From Gadus chalcogrammus (taxonomy: Eukaryota; Chordata; Actinopteri; Gadiformes; Gadidae): a DNA stretch of 64,000 nt. Below, one piece after another: positions 32,985 through 43,895 of this stretch (positions within the stretch are counted from its first letter, which is position 1; the number at the start of each line of letters is the position of its first letter). Position numbers and translations under genes: made by a program. The notes beneath the pieces were generated by a model. That model did no database searches and was not told the origin of the DNA. It saw only the letters and a list, made by a program, of their open reading frames with translations. The stretch covers positions 3,052,312-3,116,311 of the forward strand of contig NC_079414.1 in assembly GCF_026213295.1 (NCBI RefSeq). Reading direction: 5' to 3'.

Positions 32985-34040
32985 TTTGTTTCCATGAAGT
33001 TACTACGTTATTAACATATAATTTGTAATAAATACATCCCATTGTCCATGCAGTAATCTGGAACTGGTACGTTCTGCAATGTTACTAAGTAAAACATGAC
33101 AATTTACCCAGTAAGTAAGCTGAAACTGTGCTGTAAAAATTAAGCCTCGTTTGATTCCATGGTATTACCAGTTCTTACCACATAATTTGTAATAGATTAT
33201 TCCCTTTTTCATGCAATCAACACAAACTTGTACCATGTATGTTCTGCAATGTCACTAAGTAAAATATGACAATTTACACAGTAAGTAAGCTGAAACTGTA
33301 CTGTAAAATGAAGCCTTGTTTGTTTCCATGGTATTACCAGGCTCTTACCCTATAAGTTGTAGGTTATTCCCTTTCCCATGCACTCAACAGAAACTTATAC
33401 TATCTATGTTCTGCAACGTTACTAAGTAAAACATGACAATTTACCCAGTAAGTAAGCTGAAACTTTGCTGTAAAAGAAAGCCTTGTTTGTTTCCATGGTA
33501 TTACCAGATTCTTACCACATAATTGTAATAGATACATTCCTTTGGTCCATGCAGTAAACTGAACTTGTACCATGTACGTTCTGCACGTACTAAGTAAAAC
33601 ATGACAGTTTATCCAGTAAGTAAGCTGAAACTGTACCGTAAAAGGAAGCCTTGTTTGTTTCCATAGTATTCCCAGGTTCCTACTATATCATTTGTAATAG
33701 ATATCCCCTTTTTCATGAAATCAACACAAACATGTACCATGTACGTTCTGGAATGTTACCAAGTAAAACATGACAATTTACCCAGTAAGTAAGCTGAAAC
33801 TTTAGTGTAAAAGGAAGCCTCGTTTGTTTCCATGGTATTACCAGGCTCTTACCCTATAAGTTGTAGGTTATTCCCTTTTCTATGCAATCAACAGAAACTT
33901 GTACCATATATGTTCTGCAATGTTACTAAGTAAAACATGACAATTTACCTATTTAGTAAGTTGAAACTGTACTGGAAAAGGAAGCCTTGTTTGTTTCCAT
34001 GGTATTACCAGGCTCTTACCATTGTAATATGTTCTGCAAC
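32985..34040. repeat. ~167-bp satellite array
   Basis: About six units of 165-170 bp. Each contains GTTTGTTTCCATGGTATTAC, GTTCTGCAATGTTACTAAG and ACCCAGTAAGTAAGCTGAAA. Successive GCCT(T/C)GTTTG starts lie near 33,147, 33,313, 33,480, 33,647, 33,814 and 33,986. Confidence 0.92.
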
Positions 34041-34505
34041 GTTGTTAACCAGCAGTTAAGCCCATTAAGTAACTCCGGTTCTATGAATCCTGGATGACCG
34101 TGCATTAAGCACTGGATTTATCCGTCTCGCGCATGCGCAGTTCGAGTACCTATACCAACAAGGTCACATGTGACCCTCGTGACATCGGATGGGCTATATA
34201 TCCCGGTGTCGACAGAGGATCTGTTCCCAGAATCTTCTCGCGAACCACGAGACTTCTGAGTGACCTGTAACTCTGGCGGTCATCCAGGATTCATAGAACC
34301 GGAGTTACATACGTAACTCTGCGTTCTATTTCATCCTTACTGACCGCCAGAGGCGGTGCATTAAGCACTGGATGGCCAATACCAGCAACATCACGAAGAA
34401 TCAAAGCGCTCACCCTACTGACCAGAGACAGCAGAGCTTGGCCTCAGGACCACACCCATTGGATGGGGAGTGGCAACGTTGACCCGGTAAAACCTGGAGA
34501 ATGTG

Positions 34506-36054
34506 CTAGGCGATGCCCATGACGCCGTGGCACAGATGGTCCCCAGGGGCACCCCTCTCAGGGCAGCCCATGATGTTGAGAAGCTCCTGGTTGAGGTGAC
34601 ACCTCACCCTGGATGGCGGGGGGCGGCCACTGGCCCCGTAGGCGTGCATTATGGTCTCCACAATCCAGTGGGACAGCCTCTGCTTAGTTAAAGCACGACC
34701 CCTGTTAGGGCCACCATGGCAAACAAAAAGCTGCTCCGACTGGCGAATACCGGCGGGTAGCAGAAATATAAGCCCTAAGGCCCGCACCAGGCACAGCAGC
34801 TCAGACCCACCCCTCCCCAGATGGGGGGTCAAAGCGTGCCAACTGGATGGGCTGGTTAAGGTGATTGCGTGGAAGCACCTTTGGCAGGAACGCAACATTC
34901 GGCCATAGAGTGACACCGGAGCCATCAGAGTTCCACCTCAGGCATGTATCACTCACTGATAGGGCATGCAACTCCCCGACCCGCTTGGCAGAGGTTATGG
35001 CGAGTAAAAAGTCAGCCTTCATGGACAGCCACTTCAACCCCCCTTGACCCAAAGGCTCGAAGGGAGGCGATGACAAGGCTTCCAGCACTGCGGCAGGTCC
35101 CATGCTGGAGACCTCATGGCTGTAGGGGGACGCAGCCTCAAAGCCCCTCTAAGAACATACAGCATCCCCCCCCTCCTTAGACAACCATCAATTTGCCTAC
35201 AGGGCAAACAGGTTGACGGAGGACGCAGTGTCACTAGCCCTCCACTCTACCCTGACACACCTTGACCAGCGTGACAGTTATGTGCGGATGCTATTCATAG
35301 ACTCCGCCTTCAATACCATCCCCCCCCATAAACTTGCCACCAAGCTGGACCACCTGGGCATCAACACACCTGAGCAGCTGGGTCCTGGACTTCCTCACCG
35401 GCCGACCACAGACTGTGTGAACGGGGAGACAGGTCTCCTCCAGCATCACCCTGAACATCGGTGCACCACAGGGTTGTGTGTTGAGCCCCTTCCTCTTCTC
35501 CCTCTACACTCTCGACTGCAAACCCACCCACGAGGCCAACACCATGTTTAAATTTGCAGACGACACCATGGTGGTAGGCAGGATCTCAAGCAACAACGAG
35601 GCTGCCTAAAGGACAGAGGTAGAGAACCTGGTGAGCTGGAGCCGAGAGAACAACCTGATCCTCAACGCAGCAAAAACAAAGGAGATGATCCTGGACTTCA
35701 GGAGGAAGACGAAGCCCTTCGTCCATCACCCCATCACCATCGCCGGCCAGACAGTGGAGGTTGTGCAGAACATCAGGTACCTCGGGGTAACATCAGCCAT
35801 GACCTGCCTTGGACCGTCAACACCACCGCGACGGCCAAGAAAGGACTTCAAAGGCTTTACTTCCTGAGGTGCTTGAAGAGGGCATGTCTCCCACAAAAGC
35901 TGCTGGTGAGCTTCTTCAGTCAGCCATCAAGTCAGTTCTCAAATACTGCATCACGGGTCCACGGCCCTAGCCAGTTGGAGAACAGCTTCCATTTGTTACT
36001 GTACTGTAACCTGGTCGACGGTGCCCTGGCACTCATGACAGTATCCCTGACAGC
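34506..36054 (-). pseudogene. DIRS1 tyrosine recombinase, broken
   Basis: The N-terminal core-binding piece (ARAPSTRLQYSNKWKLFS) lies at about 35,950-36,050. Then comes a LINE fragment. The catalytic domain resumes below 35,230 with LLAITSAKRVGELHALSV (holding the first conserved Arg) and GIRQSEQLFVCHGGPN, then TKQRLSHWIVETI. The usual H-x-x-R box reads HLNQ, so the second catalytic Arg is lost. A frameshift lies between 34,800 and 34,925. Tyrosine recombinases integrate circular DIRS DNA; this one cannot. Confidence 0.82.
35230..35950 (+). mobile_element. LINE (L2/Rex1-like) reverse-transcriptase fragment inside DIRS
   Basis: The plus strand encodes decayed RT blocks in several frames: [18 protein letters not shown], the APQGC-type block, FADDTMVVGRISSNNEAA, VSWSRENNLILNAAKTKEMI and NIRYLGV, then LYFLRCLKRACLPQKLLVS. 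This order matches L2/CR1-group LINEs of fish. The active FADD motif is present but frames are broken and both ends are missing. Confidence 0.8.
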
Positions 36055-38064
36055 TAGGGTTGGGTATCGAACAACGGTGCCATTTGGCACCGACCGAATT
36101 ATGTCGGTCCTACCGAGTATCGAATTGTTTTGGAGAAAACGGTGCCAAATTTCGATACTTTACGGTAGACGGCGTGAAAGCTTTTATTTATTTATTTTTT
36201 ATCTATCGCAGCCAGCCAATCACTACCGTTGTTGTTGTATACAGGCGACTTGACTGACAAATCAGCATGAAGCTATTTGGGTGACGTCACGTGAGACTCG
36301 TCACTGCGTTCGAGTTGAAAGCGGGGAAAATTCACTGAACTTTGCGCTAGCCAGATGCGTTCTAAAACGTGGTTATATTTCGTCAAAATTGACAGCAATA
36401 CTGTAAAATGCAACCGTTGCTTGGTGATTATAAAATGCAAGTCCAGGAACACCTCAAAATGATGAAACATTTGATCATCCATGGCATCAATTTAAGACTG
36501 GACAACTGCACCGTCTTCAACACTCCATCTGCTGGGTCTTCTTCTGCTAGCAACGATGACATAACAGGTACGTTCCCCGCTAGACGTTAGCCAGCTAATA
36601 GCAGGTTAGCTGTGTGCCAGCTAATATTACGGTAGCTAACGTAATTTACTAGATCGTTAGTTGAGCAATGATTTTTCTTTTTTCCAAAGTCACCAACATG
36701 GCGTGTGCTTGTAGTATAATTTAAATAAAACACTACCGTTTGTTAGTTAGTTGGCTTTGCATTTGCCTTTGACTATCTCCTATTCATTTCGTACTAAGGT
36801 CCATCTGTCCAAGCCAGCACTTGTGACATACTGACTTGTAATAATAGTCTTATAATTTGCTCTAACAGGAGCCGAAGATCCGGGCGTTCCTGGAAGAGGC
36901 CACCGCTATGGGTCCGCGGTTTAAGGCTAAAGTCCAGGATGTGCCGTGTGGGCAAGGCTTGAGGAAGAGGCTTGCTTGCGGTTGCAGAGACAGGCGCGTT
37001 CAGAGGGGTTTATATTAAGCCGACAGATATATATATATATATATCTTATAGAGACTTATATAAGATCTATATATCTTATAGAGACCTATGTATGGAAGTA
37101 ATCATAAACACATCTCTTTCCATTTATAAAGGAACATCAATCTGATGATGGCCAGGCGGAGGAGGAAGAAGAAGCATCACTGGAAGGGAATGAAGATGAT
37201 GGCGTGGATTAGGTAAGAGCTAAGGAAAAATTATGTATGTGATAATATCAATGCCATGCCACTGTCCCCTGTCTTGAATGTCATTCTGAGCACTGTTGCT
37301 TTCATCTGCTTTTTTTTGAGATTCCACCACAAAAGAGGTCGACCCCCTGACTGCACTCGGTGAACTCTTTGTGGAGGAAGACAGGGCCCTAACCATCAGC
37401 GCCAGCGGTAATGTGGACGGTGCCAACACGCGGACTGATGCAGAGAGGACAAGAAACGAGTTGGAGCTGTATAGAAGCCTATATAATGTGTTGACCTCAA
37501 CAAATACAGTAATCTGGTGGTTGGAGAGAAAGGAGACTTTACAGATTTTGTTTGATCTTAGTGCTAGGTACTTGTGTCTCCAAGCATCCTCCACTCCAGC
37601 TGAGCGCACTTTCTCAACTGCTGGGGACACAATAGTCTGGAAAGGGCCCGTCTCCTCCAGAAAAGGCAGATATGATTATCGTCCTCCATAAGAATTCTAA
37701 CTGAGAATGGATAGATACAAGTTACTGCAACTTTAACATTAGTAACCACGTAGATGGAAAATATTAAAAAATATGTTATGTTGTATATATGATCATTTGA
37801 AATATATGAAAATGCCCTCACAATAAACTGCCAGTTTGCCCGTTGACCTCATTGTCATTGTATCCTTTTAATCTCAAAGTGCTAGAGTTATTAACGAATT
37901 ATGGTGCTCAATGTATAATAATTGTAGAAAAGTAGTTGGCCGATAATCCTATAAGGTTTTCATAATATAAAGTATCGGAAAAAGTATCGTGAAGGTATCG
38001 TATCGAATTAAAGGTATCGGTTTCGGTATCGGTATCGAAAATTTTCAAACGATACCCAACCCTA
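36055..38064 (+). mobile_element. hAT element, 2,010 bp, inserted in DIRS with perfect TSD
   Basis: TIRs TAGGGTTGGGTATCG and TSDs CTGACAGC at 36,047-36,054 and 38,065-38,072. It interrupts the DIRS coding sequence cleanly: the DIRS frame is readable up to both TSDs. Internal fragments encode a BED finger and a hAT dimerisation domain (separate entry). A TATATA-rich stretch lies at 37,025-37,080. Confidence 0.95.
36350..37705 (+). pseudogene. hAT transposase remnant: BED finger and C-terminal domain
   Basis: From about 36,355 the plus strand reads SKTWLYFVKIDSNTVKCNRC, a BED-type zinc finger with a C-x2-C pair. The NTS..MMKHL part that should supply the histidines follows one base out of frame. 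Around 37,560-37,620 it encodes YLCLQASSTPAERTFSTAGD, the hallmark of the hAT C-terminal dimerisation domain, and then ADMIIVLHKNS in another frame. The catalytic middle is not recognisable. ZBED-like hAT transposases bind element ends and cut DNA; this copy is dead. Confidence 0.85.
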
Positions 38065-38594
38065 CTGACAGCCGCAGTGCACTCCCTCAGCAGTGGGTCG
38101 GGCCCTGCAGTGGCCAAGCCCAGAGCTGTAGCTGTCCCCAGCTGGGACAGGAGATCCCTCCTGTCGGGGAGGCACCATGGCAAGCTGCAGCAGAGCCTGA
38201 GCAGCAGTGGATACCAGAGCCTCCCCGGCCAAAAGGGGGCCACCAGAAGGAGCCGTTGGCCCTGCAAAAGGACCCTCTGGAGTGTCGGTAGGACCAGAGG
38301 CAATGGTGGGTACGCATAGAGAGGCCTGTCCGGCCAATCGTCCGCCAGCGCGTCCTGCCCTAAAGGGCTGGACGCTTCTGCCCAGGAGAACCAGAGGGGG
38401 CAATGCGCCGACTCCTCCGAGGCAAAGAGGTCCACCTCTGCCCTGCCGAAGAGGCCCCACATTGACTCCACCACCTCGGGGTGAAGCCGCCATTCCCCCG
38501 GTGGAGGCTTCCGTCGGGAGAGGAAGTCTGCCGCCCGATTCTGGCCCCCGGCAAATAGACTGCCCGTAGGCTGGCCAGACAGGGAGAAGACCAA
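38065..38594 (-). pseudogene. DIRS1 RNase H-side region, cut by hAT insertion
   Basis: Reads NRAADFLSR, GEWRLHPEVVESMWGLFGRA and EVDLFASEESAHCPLWFS, known for the region between RT/RNase H and recombinase in fish DIRS1. It ends at the hAT target site; the sequence resumes on the other side of the insertion (below 36,054) as AVRDTVMSARAPSTRLQ, the start of the recombinase domain. Confidence 0.8.
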
Positions 38595-39367
38595 GTCAAT
38601 AGGCTCTGGGATACCCGGAGAAGCCGTGCCGACCTGGTGCCCCCCTGGTGGTTCACCTGGGAAACCGTGGCCATGTTGGCTGAACAGATACGCTGTTCAG
38701 CCACATTTGGAGTGGGCGCAGGAACAGTAAGCCCAGAGGCACCACAGTTGAAGCAGCTGCCAGCTTGCCCAAAAGCTGAAGAAACTGAATAAAAAGCAGC
38801 CTCCTGCGGGCTCTGAAGAGGGGAAGGAGGCGGAGGTGACGCATCGTTCACGCGTCGAGGTGAAAGGTAGGCCTTCATGGCGACCGAGTCCAGGACCAAC
38901 CCCAGATAGGTAACCCGTTGGGAGGGGTCCAGGCAACTCTTCGATCTGTTCACCGCCAAGCCCAGCCGGGCGACGTGCGACAGCAGGCGGGCCGTGTCCT
39001 GGGCCACCTGGGACCTGGAGGACGCACAGACCAGCCAGTTGTCCAGATACGGCAGGACCTTCATGCCCTGCGTCTGCAGGGGTGCAAGGGCTGCCGCCAC
39101 AACCCTGGTGAAAACCCTCTGGGAGAGGGAAAGCCCAAAGGGAAGTACCCTGAACTGGTAATGCCGGCCCCGATAGGCAAACCTCAGGAACCGCCTGTGG
39201 TGTGGCGCAACCGGCACATGAAAATAGGCGTCCTTCAGGTCTATGGTTGTGAACCACTCCCCCCTGGCAACTACCCTCAGGGTGTCCGCCGAGGTGAGCA
39301 TGTGGAATGGTAAAACTTTTAAAAACGTGTTCAGGCTCATTAGGTCTAGAATGGGCCGGAATCCCAA
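38360..39367 (-). pseudogene. DIRS1 reverse transcriptase, active-site mutant
   Basis: Contains GFRPILDL, WFTTIDLKDAYFHVPVAP, QFRVLPFGLSLSQRVFTR and KVLPYLDNWLV, the standard RT blocks of DIRS-type polymerases. The catalytic motif, normally YLDD in this family, reads YLDN because a GAC codon is AAC, which should abolish DNA synthesis. After about residue 180 the frame diverges: the downstream RNase H-side sequence (VYLPGARNRAADFLSR-like) continues in a different frame (38,594 to 38,065). Confidence 0.9.
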
Positions 39368-39490
39368 TCCTATCGGAACTGTAATACGTACCCCCGGGTT
39401 AAGGTGGAAACCACCCAGGGGTCTATAGTACAGGCAGCCCAGTAACTGATCTGCTGCTGGGAAAAACGGCCGACGACCGGCCCCGTGGTC

Positions 39491-41000
39491 CTAGCGCCTG
39501 GCCCCCCGGCCTCTGTCGGCTCTGGAGGGGTACCGGTGAGGCTCCGCGGCCCGAGGCTGCCCGGGGGATGGGCGGGCGGGGTGGCGAAAGTTATCAGCGG
39601 GCTGCTGGGCGGGCCGCCGAGACCTACGTAGGTCCTCATCTCTCGCTGGGTAAGAGCGTGGCTGGGAGCGGCCCCGGGGGGCAGCCGGGGGGGCTCTAGG
39701 CCTGCCAGGAGCGGACACACTCCTGTGAAGACCCGACAGCTGCAGGTTGGTTTGCCTAGCTTGGGCAGCTCGCTCCAGCGTCTCCAGGGCAGCTGACCCA
39801 AACAGCTCCCCCGGTACCACTGGCACGGCTCTGAGGGCCTTCCTGCATGCCTCCGTCAGGGGCGACTGAGCCAACCAAATCTGGCGGCGAGTCTGGACCA
39901 GGGTGGACATAACACGCCCCAATTCCCTGGACATGAGGGCAAAGGCCTGTAGGGACGCATCGCTCAGGTCCTGCGTAGATGGCTCAACTGCAGCTTGTTG
40001 CAGCGAAGTTGAGAGCGCCAGCATTAGGTGGAGAGGGAGTTGCCAATCCGCCCCATACGCGCTGCTGCGTCGTAGGCCTTCGAGAGCAGGTTGTCTGTGA
40101 CCCTGCACTGGGGCCGAGGACACCTGGCATCCGGCCGCAAAGCCTGATCGGGGGGTTAAAATGAGGGAGGCAATGGCGGGCTCAACGGGTGGCATGCGAC
40201 CCAGCCCATACTGCGCTGGATCCCGCATGGCAGCCAAGGCCCGAGCACTGGAAGAAGGACGGGGGAGAGCCTTGGCATCCTTCCAGCAGACGTGTAGCTC
40301 CTTTAAGTACTCCTCCGAAGGAGGGACAGAGAAAGGGGCTGTGGCAGGGCTGCGCCTGAAAAAGGCGCTAGGCTGAGCCACGTCTGCCTGAGGAGCATCG
40401 AGCCCCAGGCGAGCCAGGGCCGTACGGATGACGGTCCCCATGGGGTTACCCTCTGTGCTGTGCCCAGAGCTCTGAGCAGAGGAGAGGGAGGCCTCCCCAA
40501 AAAGGCTGCCTCCCCAAAGAGGTTTCCTCCCCTGTGACACCCTCACTGAAGAGGTTAGCTGATGCCGCCAGCGACAGGACATCGTCTGTGCTCGGCACAT
40601 CCCCCAAGGAAGGTTCAGGCTGGATGCCAGCCACCGCGCCACCCGCCCCAGGTTGCAGGGTCAGGAGGAGTTCCTGTATCCTCACCATGTCGGACGACAG
40701 GCGATCCACCTTGGATGCTAGCTCGTCCCTAGCCCTTTTCCTGGGGGGGGGCACTGCTCTACCCCGACGCCAGGAACGGCCGGGCTGAGCTGGAGGAAGT
40801 GTCGCCATTAATGGAAGGTCGACGGCTGTCGGATGTTCCACCGCTGCGAGCCTAGCCAGCCTGAGTGCCAAGGGCATGGAGCCGCAGTTCATACAGGCCC
40901 TCTCGGTAAGGCCCTCCCTTAAATGCTCGAAGCCGAGGCAAGAGGGGCAGCGATCATGGCCATCGTCAGGCTCAAGGAGGGCCACACAGGCGCAACACAT
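39491..41000 (-). pseudogene. DIRS1 gag-like gene, frameshifted
   Basis: Starts at 41,000 with MCCACVALLEPDDGHDRCPS followed by a cysteine-rich stretch (C-x2-C pairs), as in fish DIRS1 gag proteins. The first frame runs to 40,446; the rest is in another frame (40,642-39,491), so a frameshift lies near 40,500-40,640. The second part has FSVPPSEEYLKELHVCW, PAIASLILTP, LSDASLQAFALMSRELGR and WLAQSPLTEACRKALR, recognisable gag motifs, and ends in a basic Arg/Pro-rich tail. It would package the retrotransposon RNA if intact. Recognition is from memory of the family. Confidence 0.8.
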
Positions 41001-41019
41001 ATGAACACCATCAGCAGAA

Positions 41020-41650
41020 CACTGGGAGAGGGAGCACTGCCTTCACCAGTAAGCTACTAACTCAAGAAAACACAAGACATTGTTACCGGGAGAGGACGCG
41101 AGAGCGCAGTCTTCACCAGCAAGTGACTGAAAATAATTACACACTCAAATATACAGCAGTGTTACCGGGAGAGGACGCGAGAGCGCTGCCTTCACCGGTA
41201 AGGGACTGAAAAGAAATACACATGTGTTACAGGGAGAGGGCGCGAGAGCGCTGCCTTCACCGGTAAGTGACTGAAAAGAAATACACAAGTATTACAGGGA
41301 GAGGACGCGAGAGCGCTGCCTTCACCGGTAAGTGACTGAAAGAAATACACAAGTGTTACAGGGAGAGGACGCGAGAACGCTGCCTTCACCGGTAAGTGAC
41401 TGACCGAAAAAACTTTTTTTTTTAAACAAAAGTGTTACCAAACAAATGTGGTAACCCAGAAACACAGCCGAGCTGTTTCTAACAGGGAAGCTATCAAGTA
41501 GCAGCTACAAGCGCTGGAAGGGAGCGGACACGCTGCCTCACCCACAAGGTAGGTTAGCGCTGTACAGTGTAGCGAGTAGTGAAAATAATCACGGCAGTGT
41601 TTGCGGGAGAGGACGCGAGAGCGCTGCCTTCACCGGTAAGTGACTGAACA
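41020..41650. repeat. ~62-bp minisatellite in the DIRS 5' region
   Basis: Five units near 41,081, 41,160, 41,224, 41,290 and 41,353, and one isolated at about 41,600, each with GGGAGAGGACGCGAGAGCGC and TTCACCGGTAAGTGACTGA. It lies upstream of the gag start on the coding (minus) strand. Confidence 0.9.
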
Positions 41651-42089
41651 AAATATATATATTTTTTTTACAAAAGTGTTACTTGGAAGCTTCTAATCAA
41701 GGAAGCCTTTCCGCGCTGTACAGACAAACAGCCCCTGGAGGATGAGTTCACCCGTTGCTCCGACCCTTGGTCGCGAGGCTGCACACAGTCTGGAGCGCGA
41801 TCCTTTCCAAAAAGCGAATACGCTATCCGCAAGTGGTACTACTACGTGCGTCCTTTGCGAGAAGATTAAAGGAACAGATCCTCTGTCGACACCGGGCTAT
41901 ATAGCCCATCCGGTGTCACGAGGGTCACATGTGACCTTGTTGGTATAGGTACGTGAACTGCGCATGCGCAAGACGGATAAATCCAGTGCTTAATGCACCG
42001 GTCAGTAAGGATGAAATAGAACCCAAAACCACTGTTGATGAAAGGCATATTAAAATTAAACAAAATCAATGGCTGATCTTTCAAACAAT

Positions 42090-42463
42090 GCATATCTCAC
42101 AAACAGTCAATGGTCACTGAAAAAATCTGACAAAAAAAAGGGCCGTCCACATCAACTCAATTTAAATATTACTGATGTGTTGACAGTGTTATGGCAAGTG
42201 ACCATAATGCAGGCTGCCTCGACCTCCACAATTTGAATAAGAGGAGAAGCCATGCAGCAATCTGCGTATGGGAGCATCTTTGTGGTCATTCGCAAACCAA
42301 TGAGTCCACTCCATGAATGAGAGATGGCTCTTTAGTGTCCTCTCTGTGCGGTTTCCCTGCAGTCTCCACACCTGGGATTTGTAGGCTGACCAAGCGCTGA
42401 CCAGGTACCTCCAAATCTCCCCTTCCATACTGTAATAAAGTATCAGAAGACAATAAAATAAAC
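42090..42463. other. Transposon-derived stretch, unassigned
   Basis: A minus-strand open frame (42,189-42,428) starts MEGEIWRYLVSAWSAYKSQ and is unfamiliar. The segment 42,432-42,463 (TATCAGAAGACAATAAAATA) nearly repeats 45,815-45,846, which follows a Harbinger transposase fragment and may be intron of that element. Confidence 0.4.
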
Positions 42464-42659
42464 ATTAGGACTAGGGATGGGAATCGAGAACCGGTTCTTG
42501 TTCAGAACCGGTGCCGAGTAAACCGATTCCTTGGAATCATTAGCAAGCCTGCTTAACGATTCCGCTTATCGGTTCCGGTCGCGGCAAATGCGTCATGACG
42601 TCACACACACGCGGCTTTGTTTTGGTTCAGAACGCAGCAAACATGGCGCCGCCGAGGAA

Positions 42660-43115
42660 GAAGCGCATTGTGCGTTCACACCAAACGCGACGGGGCGACA
42701 AGATCCCATACAAAATGAACGTAGAGACGCGTATCGGGCGAATTTTTCGCGAGAGAAAACCGGCGACAAGTTTTTGTCGTGATGTCAGCCAATCAGCGTT
42801 CAACAGCGTGACAACTGAGTGACATGTGTAACGTAACAGCCAATCAGCGTTCAACCGTCAAACTCAGTACAGTGCAGTCCGGTGTGAACTGCAGCATAGA
42901 GGAGAAAGTGATTGTTGCAGTTTGTGACTCCCGGAACTATATATAATAGTATATAATATAATATAATTGTATATATAATATCACGGCCAACAGCTCTGTG
43001 CGCATCCGGATGGCCGTAGCGTGGGGAGCTCTCATAGGGATTGGGCTTCTCGGGGTTTGTTTACCGGCGTTGCTATGGTTTCCGGTCTTGTGTGTTCGAA
43101 CTGTTTATTAGGTAA
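42660..43115 (+). mobile_element. Harbinger-like segment with MADF remnant
   Basis: Begins near GTGCGTTCACACCAAACGCG. It holds the GAACGCTGATTGGCTG pair in reverse orientation (42,785-42,860) and, at 42,893-42,945, a reading EEKVIVAVCDSRN that resembles the start of the MADF domain of Harbinger accessory proteins. A related copy is at 45,920-46,150. Exact ends not determined. Confidence 0.55.
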
Positions 43116-43323
43116 GCCCATCTACTAAATCTCTGTCTAATCAATACTTCATTTTGTTTATGTCAGTTGAATTTTGTCACAAGTTGAATGCAAATGAGCA
43201 CTGTTAGCATTGCAAAAGGCACAAGCTCTTCCTTGACTGTTTTCAGTCAGTGTTTTTAGTTTTATGGCACATAATGATGGCATTTTGGCTCAAAAAGCCA
43301 AACATATATTTTTTTGTCTAGAC

Positions 43324-43690
43324 CAGGGGTGCCCAACCTTTTTTGCCCCAAGATCTACTTTTCAAGTAGCCAACCTCCCGAGATCTACCAGTCTAGTGTC
43401 AACATTTGGGGGGGGGGAGGGGGGGGTTTGTGTCGTGAACCTACGGACTTCAGTGGGGGTTTCATTCCGCCTGCGCACGGCAGCTCGTTTCCCCTCAGCC
43501 ATGTCAACGTTTAGGAGTGCGTGACTACTGTTGATGGCTTTCAACTACTGGTGACAGCGCATACGCTACCGCGTGTATGTGTCCCGCGCATAATTATTAT
43601 TATTATTTTATTTTTTTCACCCCTCGCGGTCGACTTGGGATCTGTCGGCGGTCTACTGGTAGACCGCGATCGACTGGTTGGGCACACCTG
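43324..43690. mobile_element. hAT (Charlie-like) MITE, 367 bp, perfect TSD
   Basis: TIRs CAGGGGTGCCCAACC with TSDs GTCTAGAC at 43,316-43,323 and 43,691-43,698. It contains the inverted words AGATCTACC/GGTAGA and a G-rich run at 43,408-43,426. It lies inside the hAT element 42,472-43,892 and is therefore younger than it. Confidence 0.95.
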
Positions 43691-43895
43691 GTCTAGACCA
43701 ATTGATTTGAAAATGTACAATTCCTAATACTAGAAGCACTTCTGATCAGATATTAAAGAGATTTAATACAAACAAACTCATTTGTACTTATTTTCTCACC
43801 CAATGACAATCGATAAGAGAATCGATAAGGAATCTGATCGATAAGCAGAATCGGAATCAGAATCGTGAAATTCTTATCAATTCCCATCCCTAATT

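Larger units (their letters stand above)
34066..42028 (-). mobile_element. DIRS1-type tyrosine-recombinase retrotransposon, degenerate
   Basis: Inverted terminal repeats pair 34,098-34,230 with 41,870-42,000. Next to the 3' end, 34,272-34,375 holds reverse complements of both outer edges (34,066-34,100 and 41,976-42,022), the internal complementary region typical of DIRS elements. The order on the minus strand is gag-like region, reverse transcriptase, RNase H-side region, tyrosine recombinase, as known for DIRS1. DIRS elements insert via a circular intermediate and leave no TSD, and none is seen. The body is interrupted by a hAT element (36,055-38,064) and a LINE fragment (~35,230-35,950). 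Frameshifts and a mutated catalytic site make it inactive. Confidence 0.92.
42472..43892. mobile_element. hAT element, 1,421 bp, perfect TSD
   Basis: TSDs ATTAGGAC at 42,464-42,471 and 43,893-43,900. TIRs start TAGGGATGGGAAT, with subterminal GAATCG/CGATTC words. The interior is mostly other elements: a Harbinger-like segment (about 42,660-43,115) and a 367-bp hAT MITE (43,324-43,690). A short ATGGCGCCGCCGAGGAAGAA start-like sequence at 42,643 is cut off at once by the Harbinger-like insert. Confidence 0.93.

Noticed and set aside
38207..38569. Plus-strand open frames in the DIRS region
   Set aside because: Antisense shadows of the GC-rich DIRS coding strand; the same applies to plus-strand frames at 38,918-39,428 and 39,903-40,788.
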